Shown here one piece after another: positions 1 through 8,184 of a stretch of DNA of 64,000 nt. The notes under the pieces are model-generated. The model ran no database searches and had not been told where the DNA came from. It worked only from the letters and a program-made list of their open reading frames with translations. The stretch comes from Sphingomonas sp. Leaf357. GTDB lineage: Bacteria > Pseudomonadota > Alphaproteobacteria > Sphingomonadales > Sphingomonadaceae. Location: positions 248,001-312,000 of the forward strand of contig NZ_LMPM01000003.1 in the NCBI RefSeq assembly GCF_001423845.1. Direction: 5' to 3'. The position numbers and the translations under genes are program-made. Each line of letters begins with the position of its first letter. Position 1 is the stretch's first letter.

Positions 1-1531
1 CCGCGCATCGCGCACCATACATGAAATAGCCTTGGTTAGCGAGGTGAACCATATCGAACTGGCTTCCGGATTGGCCTGCGACTTTCAAATCCCAGATCGG
101 ACCCGCAATTTGAACTAACGGGGACTGGCGCGCTGCGGTTGAGAACTTCAACGAAGAGTCGCCAAAGCGAGCCTGATAAGTGAGAAGGCCAACCGGTTCG
201 GTCTGGCCGGTGATGGCGCGGACGCGGGTGTCGATGGAGTTTGCCAGTGCAATTAGCTTGGTGGCATACTGGTCATCGTTCGGACCTTGGCTTTCGACCT
301 GCATCCACTTGACCGGTGCCACCACGACCTTGCGACCAGCGCGGAGATTGACCGCCGCTTGAACGCCGAGGATGAAGCGATCAAAGAGACCGGTGCCTTC
401 GAGGAAGCCGTCAATTGCGGTTTCGCCCTGCCCCGGTGCCATGCTGATCGTGGACATGGGATTATCGAGGGGCGGTATACCGTAGGCGTTGAAAAGCTGA
501 GCCATCATGGCGTTGTAGCCGCCGTGGATCGTCTCGCCTGCGCCGCCTGTCGGGCGTTGTGCGGCATAGGGGATCAGCGATGAGACATTGTTGCCATTGT
601 CCTGATAGCGGACGCCGCCTGCGAACATGAGGTCATGGTAATAATCGGTCGGCGATAGAAGCTTGTAGTCTTCCGTATCGTTGCTCGAATTGGTGCCGAT
701 AGACAGCGACTGTCCGAAGGTGGAATTGACCAGCAAGCCGATGTCGCTGCGCTGGACGCCGCCGTTGCCGAAGAACGCGACGATGGCGCTGGCGGGGCGT
801 CCGCCAATCGTGCCAGCGGTGAGATCGCGGACATAGGCTTTGCCGATGCGTGCGCCGGTTGAGCGAACATCCATGATCGCGCGACGGTTTGGGCCGATGA
901 CTTGGAGCGCGGAATCAGGGTCGGGATTATCGGAAATGCGCCGACCGCTCGAACCGACAAAGTAGCTTCCCACCGCTCTGATTGCCGCGCTGGTGAAAGT
1001 GCCAACCGTGTCGATGACGGCAACGCGACGGCGGAGACGGTCTGTGAACTCGAAAAGCGCGCCGGGTGTGGCGTTGGACGAGATGGTGCCGACGATGCTT
1101 GTGAGGTTCGTGGCCGCGTTCTGTGCCGCCGTCGCGGAGTCCGACGCATGAAGCTCGCTCGCGTGTGCATCGGTCGCTGATGCCACGGCCTCATTTCTGG
1201 CGGTCAAAAGAGCGGGCGAGATATCGCCGGTATCGCCTTTTTGGCCGGTGTCGCCCTTCTGGCCGGTGTCGCCCTTGATCGAGCGAACCGTCTTGGTCCA
1301 ACGGCCAGTCGTGAGGCCGTTGACCGCAACCGTGGTGACGCCGTCTTCGGTGGCGGTGCTGGTGCTGGACCAGATGAAGATGCCACCAAGACCGTCATCC
1401 GTGCCCGTCTGGCCGCGAACAAAGGCAATGAGGCCGTCTTTTAATTGAACTGCTTTGAAAGTGCGGAGATCGGCGACGACATCGAGCGTGACGGAGACGG
1501 TGCCGTAGCGAGGGAAGTTTACTGAGGTCAT
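1..1531 (-). CDS. Phage tail fibre with collagen-like stretch and SGNH-like C-terminus (partial)
   Basis: An open frame reads without a stop from the ATG at 1531 to the left edge, about 510 residues, so the 3' end is missing. After an N-terminal beta-rich part there is a collagen-like run of Gly-X-Y triplets (GDTGQKGDTGQKGDTGD, about residues 91-107), common in phage tail fibres. The last 130 residues resemble an SGNH/sialate-esterase fold: WMQVESQGPND recalls the W-Q-x-E-S block, and FDMVHLANQGY matches the terminal Asp-x-x-His block. The likely role is receptor binding and removal of acetyl groups from surface glycans. No strong ribosome site is seen before the ATG. It lies on the same strand as the tail spike, spike base and lysis genes. 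Tail fibre is well supported; the esterase activity is inferred. Confidence 0.72.
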   Translation of the reverse strand, partial: MTSVNFPRYGTVSVTLDVVADLRTFKAVQLKDGLIAFVRGQTGTDDGLGGIFIWSSTSTATEDGVTTVAVNGLTTGRWTKTVRSIKGDTGQKGDTGQKGDTGDISPALLTARNEAVASATDAHASELHASDSATAAQNAATNLTSIVGTISSNATPGALFEFTDRLRRRVAVIDTVGTFTSAAIRAVGSYFVGSSGRRISDNPDPDSALQVIGPNRRAIMDVRSTGARIGKAYVRDLTAGTIGGRPASAIVAFFGNGGVQRSDIGLLVNSTFGQSLSIGTNSSNDTEDYKLLSPTDYYHDLMFAGGVRYQDNGNNVSSLIPYAAQRPTGGAGETIHGGYNAMMAQLFNAYGIPPLDNPMSTISMAPGQGETAIDGFLEGTGLFDRFILGVQAAVNLRAGRKVVVAPVKWMQVESQGPNDDQYATKLIALANSIDTRVRAITGQTEPVGLLTYQARFGDSSLKFSTAARQSPLVQIAGPIWDLKVAGQSGSQFDMVHLANQGYFMYGARCA

Positions 1532-1615
1532 CCCATATTTAGCACGGGGGACGAGGGCGGTGGACGGGGCGGTCTGGCGACGGTAGCGTGTGGTCCAAGA
1601 GCTTTGGGGGTGATG

Positions 1616-2527
1616 ATGGCTGACGCAATAGTTACGGAGACTAAACAGCGCCAAAAGTTGAAGTTCGAAGATCGATTTCAGCCAGCGAAGCGAAATCTAA
1701 CTTGGGTCGCAATTTTGTCCGTTGCGCTCGCCTTTGCTGACACATCGACCCAAGAAAGTGCAAAGGGAACGGTTCCATCAGACTCAGTGAAAATCCCCGG
1801 CCTAGATGTTTCATTTCATATCGGGCTGGCCGGGACATTTTTACTGATCGCTATTATATACTGCTTTGTCGAATATCTTTTTGAATACCAAACGACTAAG
1901 ATCGAAAATTCCGAAGCTGCCGCAAAAACAAAAGATATTTCTTTGTCCGATTTGTTCGAAAAACAAAGTCATACGATCCAGAAAACCATCGCGCAGATGA
2001 ACGCCGCCGCAGAATCTGTGGACTCTATCCCGGCACGAATTACGGAAGCTGTCTCAACTTGGCAAAACAGTCTTCGACCGGATACCATGCGAATCGCGGA
2101 CGAAATCAGAACGATAGCTAACGGAGTTCGAAGCGATCTGGCCAGCGCGCTTGGCGAGGAGATACCCCCAGAATCGCAAATAGTTGTCCAAGAGATCGTT
2201 CAGCGGCGGCTTATTCAGCCATTCGAAGAGCGTTATAGAGTTTTGGCCGGGAGCTACGGTCGTGATGGTCCACGCAATCCTCCGCCGATGTTTAGCAATA
2301 CGGATTCCGGACAGATCAGCGAGCACTTAAAGACAATATCTGGCGAACTTGACCAAATGGATAAGACGCAAAAAGCTCTTGCCAAAGATTTTAGCTCGAT
2401 GAACTCAAATCTTTACGATCCTCAACGGCGGCGATTTTTTTGGGTTGATGCCGTTGTCCCTCATGCTTGCGCGGTTTGCGGCGCGGTTGCGAACATATTC
2501 GTGATTTCGAGAGCCTTATTCTTTTAG
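1616..2527 (+). CDS. Unknown membrane protein with coiled-coil middle
   Basis: A protein of 303 residues that I do not recognise. Hydrophobic segments lie near residues 28-41, 69-89 and at the extreme C-terminus (about 280-303). The part between is charged and helical and probably soluble or coiled-coil. The ATG at 1616 follows GGGGG at 1606-1610; an ATG at 1613 and a TTG at 1604 are alternatives. Base composition is visibly richer in A+T than the phage genes either side. It points away from the tail genes, which fits an independently transcribed cargo (moron) gene. The topology recalls membrane-anchored effectors of phage defence or exclusion systems, but no diagnostic motif supports that. 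Confidence 0.7.
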   Translation: MADAIVTETKQRQKLKFEDRFQPAKRNLTWVAILSVALAFADTSTQESAKGTVPSDSVKIPGLDVSFHIGLAGTFLLIAIIYCFVEYLFEYQTTKIENSEAAAKTKDISLSDLFEKQSHTIQKTIAQMNAAAESVDSIPARITEAVSTWQNSLRPDTMRIADEIRTIANGVRSDLASALGEEIPPESQIVVQEIVQRRLIQPFEERYRVLAGSYGRDGPRNPPPMFSNTDSGQISEHLKTISGELDQMDKTQKALAKDFSSMNSNLYDPQRRRFFWVDAVVPHACAVCGAVANIFVISRALFF

Positions 2528-3153
2528 ACCATTAAAATTTTGGGCATTTTCAAAAATAGCTCGATGTAATATTTGGTATATAACTACCGGGTGCCTGATA
2601 AAGATTTGAGACCCGGCCCGGTGAAAAAGGGGCCTACCGGGGGTGGGTCTGGAAACCGGGCCTCGATTCCGGCCCCTACCCTCCCCGCGCGCGGCCTCTG
2701 CGGCCCTCTCAGAGCCTCTCTCAGAGGGTCTCCAAATCCAGCCGCGATCTTCCGGGCATGATCCTCTCCGCGCTGTGCGGTCATCCATGGGGGCTGGCGC
2801 ATATGATCTGCATGACGCTTGCCTTCGCCTTGCACGACGCTCTGCAAAACGGTCTGCTAAATCGATGGGATGCATCGTCCGAGATCGTGCCAGATCGTCC
2901 CTCATGATTGCCGATCTGTGTCCCGGTTGGGTCCATCAACTGTTGTGAAGACTGCTAAGCCACTGTTTTCATTGAGATTTATCCGTTGGAGCAACGGTTT
3001 GCGAAACCGTAGCTCTATGGTTGGAGGACGATTTAGGGCCGATCCGGAACGATGAGACGCGAAAAGTGTGGAGATCAGCCTCACGATCATTTGCTGTGTT
3101 GCAATAAGCCGTAGCCTTAATAGGCTGGAGTTGAACCAGCTTTGGGGGAAGTT
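2528..3153. other. Intergenic region, no firm gene
   Basis: About 625 bases with no convincing gene. The left half (2590-2760) is very GC-rich with several short dyads (CCCGG/CCGGG types) and a CTCTCAGAG duplication. A minus-strand frame at 2584-2847 (87 codons, Pro/Arg/Gly rich) is open but has no ribosome site and looks like a chance frame. The right half contains a tRNA-like hairpin listed separately. Confidence 0.5.
2992..3018 (-). repeat. Degenerate copy of the tRNA-Arg anticodon arm; possible attachment-site relic
   Basis: Twenty-three of 27 bases match 17,629-17,655, which is the D-stem 3' side and anticodon arm of the tRNA-Arg gene, in the same orientation. It folds as GAGC-a-ACGGTTT / AAACCGT-a-GCTC with a GCG loop. 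The bases AATCTC also recur at the spacing of the tRNA T-arm, but no full cloverleaf can be drawn. It could be an old attachment site of a tRNA-targeting integrase, or an unrelated strong hairpin. Confidence 0.35.
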
Positions 3154-4122
3154 GTGCCAGCGTTAAAAACCTTTTTTGCGTCATCACGGGACCACGCTGG
3201 CGCGGCGACCCTCGGAGCAGTCCTCGGCGTTCCATCAAGCCTTTTCGGTATCCTACCTCAGATACCGAAGTATGTTGGATATTGCGCGATCCTTTTTGCC
3301 GCGCTTGCCATTGCGACTTTAATTTGGGTGCGACGCAAGCCCGAGCTATCCAAAGAGGAAACCGGGCGAGCCTTGAGTTGGTTCTCTGGTGCAAGCTTTT
3401 CTGCCGTAGTTTGCCTCTGGGGGTTCGGAAGCGCAGGGACGGCTTCGCCCGTTGCTGTATTAGCGATTGACCCAAACTCGCCCCCGTGCGTGAAAATAGT
3501 CAGCCTCGGGTTTCGATGCTCGCAAGATAGCTTCGAAGAAGCAATGAACAGTAGCAACGAAGATGCGATAAAGCTTTTGGTTGAAGGTGGACAACGCGGA
3601 GAAAAGCTAAATCGCTTCCCTGAAAAAGCTCTGAGAATGTATGTGAATGCGCTTTACTCGCTCGGGAAGGAAAGCGAATTGGCCTCTTGTGAAGAGGCGT
3701 CGTCTCCTTTCGGTTGCGCTGTCGTAGAAGGCAACGGCTTAGCCTGCGCTCTCCGCGATAGAAAAACTGCTGATCAAAGGTATGACCAATTTGTTCAGGC
3801 AAAACTCAGATCGGCCGAGAAATCTGGTGCCGATCTCTTTAATCAGATAAATGGCTCAAATTGCGAATCTGATCCCGAAGCGTTTTATAGCAATATCCCT
3901 TCATCAACGACTAATGATTTGGTTTTTATCGCACAACAAGCGAGGCTTGAATGTCGTTATTCGTCCGACCTCCAGTGCGAGAGAAGATATCGGGTAGAAG
4001 TCTGCAAGGGCAGAATCCGAGGGGCGCTAAACAATCTTGGTGGTCGGCAGGGCATGATTGATAGCGCAATGAAGCAGGAGAGGGATAGGTTATCTGCTTT
4101 GACTACCTGCCCTGAATCCTGA
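3154..4122 (+). CDS. Unknown membrane-anchored protein
   Basis: The GTG at 3154 is chosen because GGGGGAAG lies just upstream at 3144-3151, giving 322 residues. Two hydrophobic segments lie near residues 40-58 and 80-103, followed by a soluble Cys-containing domain of about 210 residues. The soluble part has a helical stretch (DAIKLLVEGG and following) of the kind seen in helical repeat proteins, and eleven or so scattered cysteines, but no family is recognised. Composition is A+T-rich compared with the neighbouring tail genes, as for the gene at 1616. The shared strand and composition suggest a cargo block inside the phage element. Function is unknown. Confidence 0.72.
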   Translation: MPALKTFFASSRDHAGAATLGAVLGVPSSLFGILPQIPKYVGYCAILFAALAIATLIWVRRKPELSKEETGRALSWFSGASFSAVVCLWGFGSAGTASPVAVLAIDPNSPPCVKIVSLGFRCSQDSFEEAMNSSNEDAIKLLVEGGQRGEKLNRFPEKALRMYVNALYSLGKESELASCEEASSPFGCAVVEGNGLACALRDRKTADQRYDQFVQAKLRSAEKSGADLFNQINGSNCESDPEAFYSNIPSSTTNDLVFIAQQARLECRYSSDLQCERRYRVEVCKGRIRGALNNLGGRQGMIDSAMKQERDRLSALTTCPES

Positions 4123-4220
4123 GAAAGGGTATAACCAAAACCCTTTTAAATCCTAAGCTACGCCTTTTCTTTCCCGTTGTTTCCGCTATGTCAGCGGAAG
4201 GTTTGATGAGAGGTGATCTG

Positions 4221-4421
4221 ATGGACAGTGTTGGGCGCTTCACATGGGGTGCCGTAAAGTTCGTATCGATTTGCGCGACGCTGCTTTACGGCGTGCCGTT
4301 CGTCATCGAGCAGATCAAGAGCTTCAACCCCACCGCGATCCTCATAACGGGCCTGATCGTTGGCATGGTGATCGGTGACTACCTCTCGAAAGCCAACGCT
4401 CAACGGCAAGCGCGAGTTTAA
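4221..4421 (+). CDS. Small membrane protein
   Basis: The ATG at 4221 follows GAGAGGTGA, giving 66 residues; ATGs at 4188 and 4206 are in frame but less well placed. Two hydrophobic stretches are visible (about residues 13-30 and 37-52, the latter ILITGLIVGMVIGDYLS). Its end overlaps the end of the convergent tail-spike gene by 4 bases. Position in a phage element and two short membrane segments would fit a holin-like or accessory membrane protein, but the endolysin is over 2 kb away and on the other strand, so the role is left open. Confidence 0.6.
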   Translation: MDSVGRFTWGAVKFVSICATLLYGVPFVIEQIKSFNPTAILITGLIVGMVIGDYLSKANAQRQARV

Positions 4422-6196
4422 GCAACCGAGGTTGAGTTTCCGTTCAACGGGAAGCCAACGAACAGGAACGGCTCTGCGCCAGTCAGCGCGGTTGTCGGGA
4501 CATAGTTGCCCATGGCCTTGCTGTATCCGCGCCAATCGCTGACCGGGACATTGATGCCGAAGTTGCCGAGCGATCCACTGAAAGTGCGGATCGCGCTTGA
4601 ACCGGCTACGGCTGCCGTTCCCGCTTGTGCGGCGGCAAGATTCAAGATCATCACACCATCCTGAAACACTTGGAGGCGTCCACCGCTGCCATTCGGATCG
4701 GCGAACACACGATCAATCGACAAGTAGTGCCAAGTGGTGCTGTCGGTCCCCGTGAGCGGACCAGTCGTGGCCGTGGTCTCGGTGCCGCTGTTATTCCATT
4801 TCCACCGGCCACCAGCTTCTTGAAGGTATTGGTTGCCCCAAGAAAACGCCACGGAGTTTCCGGCTGGCGTGCCGCGATACCAGAAACCTACGCTGCCCAC
4901 TCCGCCTTGCGGATACGGATATTGCGTGACGACATAGCCGCCGTCGAGACATGCGGTTTGGAACTTGCCAGCGGTGCCGAATGTGGTGCTGGTCGGCGTG
5001 CCGACGCTGTTCGGTGTCGGAGTAAGCGTGTCATCGCCTGCGGGGCTGTCCGTGCCGGTGGAAAATGCCGTCGAGACCGCATTCGCGATCTGGATCGCGC
5101 CAGCCTGTCCCTCGTGCGTCCCGTCTGCGGACAGAGTGAGGGAGTAGCTGTTCACATACCGGCAACTGGTCATCAGCGCCGAAGCCGTGGTGGAGCGAGC
5201 GAACTCATACATAGCCCTGCGCACTTCGTTCTGCTGTTGGGTGGTGCCCCATGACCCGCTGGTCTCATTCGGGATCGCCCACACGACCGAGCGGTAGCTT
5301 GTGCTGCGCGAATTGGCTGCGGTAATCATCTGGAAGAACGCGGATAATCCGCCCTTGAAATCTCTCGCACCGATGCCGCCCGTTGTCAGACTTTGAGCGT
5401 TGCTGTGCCCGATCATCAAAAATGCAAGTTCGAACCCGCCGACATCTTGAATGATCTGGCAGATTAACGGGCCGTTGGTCTGCGCCATAGTGTGATAGAC
5501 AATCGGCGTGCCCCCAGCCGGTTTGCCGACGATGCCGACATTCACGCCAAGCTGCGCGATCATGGATTTGGCAAGCTGTGCGCCGCCCGCGCTGTTGATT
5601 ACTTCGCCGCCCACATTGCCTGCGGTGTTGGCATCCCACGGACGCCATGCGGCTGTGGTGGCCTGATTGTTGCCGTCGCCGGGAATGACATAGGTCGTGC
5701 TGTTCGGATCGGGCGTGACGCCTGCGGCTGTCATGCTGATATTGTCGGATGCGGCTACCAACATACGACAAGCGAGGCTCTGGCCGCTGAGGAGCAAAAG
5801 GGCACCCATGCCGACTTGCACCGTGCCGTTCATCCATGTGGTGCCGTCGCCGCTGAGATCGATGTAAAACCAACCGAGGCGTGCATCGACGGGAACATTG
5901 AGGGTCTGTGCGCCGGTCGCGGTGAACGGTGCCAGTGCCGTCGCGGCCTGCAAGATCGTGGTGCCGTCGCTGGAACGGATGCGGAAGCGTGGAGTGCCAA
6001 CCTGCGTGACATTGACCGAAACCGGAATGGTGCCAGCGCCCTTGCCCTGCGAACCGCCTGTGTTGGTGGATCGCTGATAGATGCGCTTCGAGCTTGGAAG
6101 CTGCGATGCGGTGAAGGTTGCAGCCGGGAGCGACGGAGCCGTGATGGCGAGCGGACGCAATGCGGGTGCGAGGCCGAGGCCAAAACCAAGATTCAT
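4418..6196 (-). CDS. Phage tail spike with SGNH esterase and LamG-like domains
   Basis: The ATG at 6196 is preferred over an upstream in-frame start because it begins one base after the stop of the spike base gene; this gives 592 residues. An SGNH/DUF303-type acetylesterase occupies about residues 130-380: GQS with Ser140 is block I, and DGTH with Asp358 and His361 is the final catalytic block. Residues 400-560 look like a concanavalin A/LamG-type sandwich (GSVGFWYRGT, LSIDRVF, LQVFQDGVMI). The enzyme would deacetylate host surface polysaccharide while the lectin-like part binds it. Coupling to the spike base gene supports a tail-tip location. Family assignment is by motif. Confidence 0.8.
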   Translation of the reverse strand: MNLGFGLGLAPALRPLAITAPSLPAATFTASQLPSSKRIYQRSTNTGGSQGKGAGTIPVSVNVTQVGTPRFRIRSSDGTTILQAATALAPFTATGAQTLNVPVDARLGWFYIDLSGDGTTWMNGTVQVGMGALLLLSGQSLACRMLVAASDNISMTAAGVTPDPNSTTYVIPGDGNNQATTAAWRPWDANTAGNVGGEVINSAGGAQLAKSMIAQLGVNVGIVGKPAGGTPIVYHTMAQTNGPLICQIIQDVGGFELAFLMIGHSNAQSLTTGGIGARDFKGGLSAFFQMITAANSRSTSYRSVVWAIPNETSGSWGTTQQQNEVRRAMYEFARSTTASALMTSCRYVNSYSLTLSADGTHEGQAGAIQIANAVSTAFSTGTDSPAGDDTLTPTPNSVGTPTSTTFGTAGKFQTACLDGGYVVTQYPYPQGGVGSVGFWYRGTPAGNSVAFSWGNQYLQEAGGRWKWNNSGTETTATTGPLTGTDSTTWHYLSIDRVFADPNGSGGRLQVFQDGVMILNLAAAQAGTAAVAGSSAIRTFSGSLGNFGINVPVSDWRGYSKAMGNYVPTTALTGAEPFLFVGFPLNGNSTSVA

Positions 6197-6197
6197 C

Positions 6198-6467
6198 TTA
6201 GTAGAGCGCGACGATGTTGGTTGCGGTCGTGTTCGTGCTGAGGATTTTCTGAACACGAACGGGCAGGATCGATCCGGCCACGAGACCTTTCAGCGTGACC
6301 GCCGTGGCATCGTTGGCAAACAAGACAGCCAAGTCGCCAGCGCCACCGATGAAGACGGCGCGAGAAACGCGGTCCAACTGTGCGGAGTCTGATGGGGTGA
6401 TAGCTACCGCGCTGGTGGCCGGTGCTGCGAGGGTCGAAGCGTTCGAAAACTTGAAATCGTCTGTCAT
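6198..6467 (-). CDS. Phage spike base protein, Rcc01079-like
   Basis: Eighty-nine residues. The sequence features S-A-V-A-I-TPSDSAQL, RAVFIGGAGDLAV, and the ending SILPVRVQ...TTATNIVALY match what I recall of the small spike-base protein of the Rhodobacter gene transfer agent (Rcc01079) and its phage relatives. It would connect the receptor-binding spike to the capsid or tail. The next gene downstream, the tail spike, starts one base after its stop codon, which is the arrangement expected for a base plus spike pair. Length agrees with the family. Confidence 0.75.
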   Translation of the reverse strand: MTDDFKFSNASTLAAPATSAVAITPSDSAQLDRVSRAVFIGGAGDLAVLFANDATAVTLKGLVAGSILPVRVQKILSTNTTATNIVALY

Positions 6468-6556
6468 CTGGTATTTATCATGAAGACGCGATGCCCGGAA
6501 CGACCTCCGGTGAGGGTTGTTCTATGGGCTTCGCATCCTCTCCGAGCGAACTATCG

Positions 6557-6590
6557 CCCCGGTGCCCCCTCCCCAACCTGCGCACCGGGG
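6557..6590. terminator. GC-rich hairpin between phage genes
   Basis: A perfect 9-base-pair stem, CCCCGGTGC (6557-6565) and GCACCGGGG (6582-6590), with a 16-base loop. It is followed on the plus strand by TTCTTTG, so it could stop plus-strand transcripts weakly. On the minus strand it lies between the nuclease gene and the spike base gene and has no T-run, so it may only attenuate or process that message. The remaining bases 6,468-6,693 hold no gene. Confidence 0.45.
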
Positions 6591-6693
6591 TTCTTTGTGC
6601 AAAGACAGATAGTTAGGGTTGCCAGCCGGGTTCGCTGGTGCCATTTGGCCATCGTCCCGATGGCCCCTATCCCATCCCGGAGTCATCGGGATA

Positions 6694-7026
6694 CTACTTC
6701 ACCAGCTTCATAAAATCATCGAGATCAATCACGACCAGTGGACGCTTCCTGTCCGCTTTGATGACCGCAATGGGTGTCCGCTTCGAATGCGTCTTCGCCT
6801 GTCCGAGGGCATCATAGACAAGCGCGATTCCGGCTCTGGCCTTGCATTCGACACTGAACGGGAAGGCTCGCGCTGCGGCTGGCGATAGCTGGATATCTTC
6901 GCCGTTGCTCCCCATCGCGCATGACCGGCAATCGTCGGGTTCGAGATCGGGGAAAGCGTCCAAGATCGTATCCCGGACAGCCTGTTGGAGCTTGCGGCCT
7001 TTGGCCTTCGCGCTGCTTACCTTCAC
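6694..7026 (-). CDS. PD-(D/E)XK endonuclease-like phage protein
   Basis: One hundred and ten residues. GED (Asp44) followed by VECKAR (Glu60-x-Lys62) fits the catalytic core of small PD-(D/E)XK nucleases, and the N-terminal helix plus SMGSNGED context resembles small phage resolvase-like proteins. It probably cuts or processes DNA in the phage cycle. The start overlaps the end of the endolysin gene by 4 bases (ATGA), so the two are translationally coupled. A mapped metal-site motif is the only functional evidence; substrate is unknown. Confidence 0.65.
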   Translation of the reverse strand: MKVSSAKAKGRKLQQAVRDTILDAFPDLEPDDCRSCAMGSNGEDIQLSPAAARAFPFSVECKARAGIALVYDALGQAKTHSKRTPIAVIKADRKRPLVVIDLDDFMKLVK

Positions 7027-7601
7027 GACAAGAGCGCCTTTGCACGAAGTGTGCGGATAACGCGGTCGGCGCTCCCGTTGGTCCCGCCATTGATTTTGCG
7101 CGTGATCTTGTCGCCGTTATCGGCATCGGCCAAACCGTTTAGCGAATTGATCGACCAGTAGCGGAGCACGATCAGGAGGCCGGTCTCAGGCTCCGCAGCC
7201 TGTTGCGGATCGCCTTCGAGATTGATCCCCAACGCCTTCCCATAGCTGCGATAATTCGCACGCCCGGTGAGCATCAGAATCCCACGGCCTTTAAACCGCT
7301 TCCCATCGCCGGGTTGCGTATTTCCAAGGTCTTTCCGGCCTTCGTAAGCCGCCCCGGAGGCTATTTCTTCGGTGTAGCGAAAGCCCCCGGATTCATGCCC
7401 GGTCTGTCCGAGGAAGTGCGCCAGCCTGAGAGGCGTGGTGATGCCGTAGAGGTCGAAATGCTTTGCGGCGCTCCGACCAAGAGCGGCGGCGATGGCTGGC
7501 TTAGCGCCTGCCCATTCGAACAACGCCGCGTAGGTGAGCGGACCCGGAATGCCGTCCGCAGTAATGCCAAGCTTTTTTTGAAGTGCTTTGTAGTCAATCA
7601 T
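7023..7601 (-). CDS. Phage endolysin, glycoside hydrolase family 19 type
   Basis: One hundred and ninety-two residues. A short peptidoglycan-binding-like segment (LQKKLGITADGIPG) precedes a GH19 chitinase-like lysozyme domain. GQTGHESGGFRYTEE carries the expected catalytic glutamates (Glu70 and Glu78 or 79), and FKGRGILMLTGRANY is the characteristic downstream block. The enzyme would cut the glycan chains of peptidoglycan for lysis. No signal peptide is seen, so release would depend on a holin; none is adjacent, although small membrane proteins are present elsewhere in the element. It starts the minus-strand operon that continues into the nuclease gene. Confidence 0.88.
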   Translation of the reverse strand: MIDYKALQKKLGITADGIPGPLTYAALFEWAGAKPAIAAALGRSAAKHFDLYGITTPLRLAHFLGQTGHESGGFRYTEEIASGAAYEGRKDLGNTQPGDGKRFKGRGILMLTGRANYRSYGKALGINLEGDPQQAAEPETGLLIVLRYWSINSLNGLADADNGDKITRKINGGTNGSADRVIRTLRAKALLS

Positions 7602-7903
7602 CGGGTATTTAGCCCGATGGACCGGTCCCGTTAGAAGCCGGTGGAGCGCCTCTATTTCATGATGGCACTATTCCCCATCGAGGTCCGAGATCGCGCTGAG
7701 ATCGCATCTCTGGCGACCAATCACGACATCCCAACCCCGGCATCCGGCTCCCGCCCGCTCGCAATTTTTTTCCACGCGGCAAGCTTGCTTTTGAACCCGA
7801 CCTGACAACAGAAATTAAACAGACGCGGCAGCTTGCTAATTACTTACCCGAGGCTCGAAGAGCGAGTATAGAAAAAGAGCGGCATCATTGCCCGAAGGGA
7901 CAG

Positions 7904-7963
7904 GGTGCCAATCTTATATACATTGGCTCCGCCCCTTTTTTGTTAGTATATAAGATCGGTCCC
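7904..7963. repeat. Long-armed hairpin, first member of the GGTGCC...GGTCC array
   Basis: The arms CCAATCTTATATAC (7908-7921) and GTATATAAGATCGG (7946-7959) pair at 13 of 14 positions around a 24-base loop. The flanks are GGTGCC on the left and GGTCCCTTAA on the right, the same borders as the six shorter units that follow, although the arm sequence is different. Confidence 0.7.
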
Positions 7964-7981
7964 TTAATCAAATTTGAGCCG

Positions 7982-8184
7982 GGTGCCATTCTCTAAGAGA
8001 ATGGTCCTTAAAAGGTGCCATTCTCTTAGAGATCGGTCCTTAAGGGTGCCATTCTCTTAGAGAATGGTCCCTAAATCGTCTTCCACTGCGAGGGTGCCAT
8101 TCTCTAAGAGAATGGTCCCTAAACGCAAAGGTGCCATTGTGCAGAGAATGGTCCCTTGGGTGCCATTCTCTTAGAGAATGGTCC
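7982..8184. repeat. Array of six 25-26-bp palindromic units
   Basis: Units lie at 7982-8007, 8014-8039, 8045-8070, 8093-8118, 8130-8154 and 8159-8184. Each begins GGTGCC, ends GGTCC, and is often followed by CTTAA or CTAAA. The core is the 19-bp palindrome CCATTCTCTWAGAGAATGG; the central base is A or T, as if units were flipped. Units 2 and 5 have imperfect arms. Centre spacing is about 29-48 bases, not constant. A degenerate seventh copy at 8202 keeps GGTGCC and a TCTATT/AATAGA stem. Repressor-operator array, replication iterons or RNA hairpins are all possible. Confidence 0.85.

Noticed and set aside
2970..3050. A second tRNA gene
   Set aside because: Only the anticodon-like arm folds. 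There is no D-stem partner or acceptor stem, and the T-arm is not formed.
7982..8184. CRISPR array
   Set aside because: The units are self-complementary and spaced unevenly by 5 to 23 bases, with no spacer-length sequences and no cas genes in the window.
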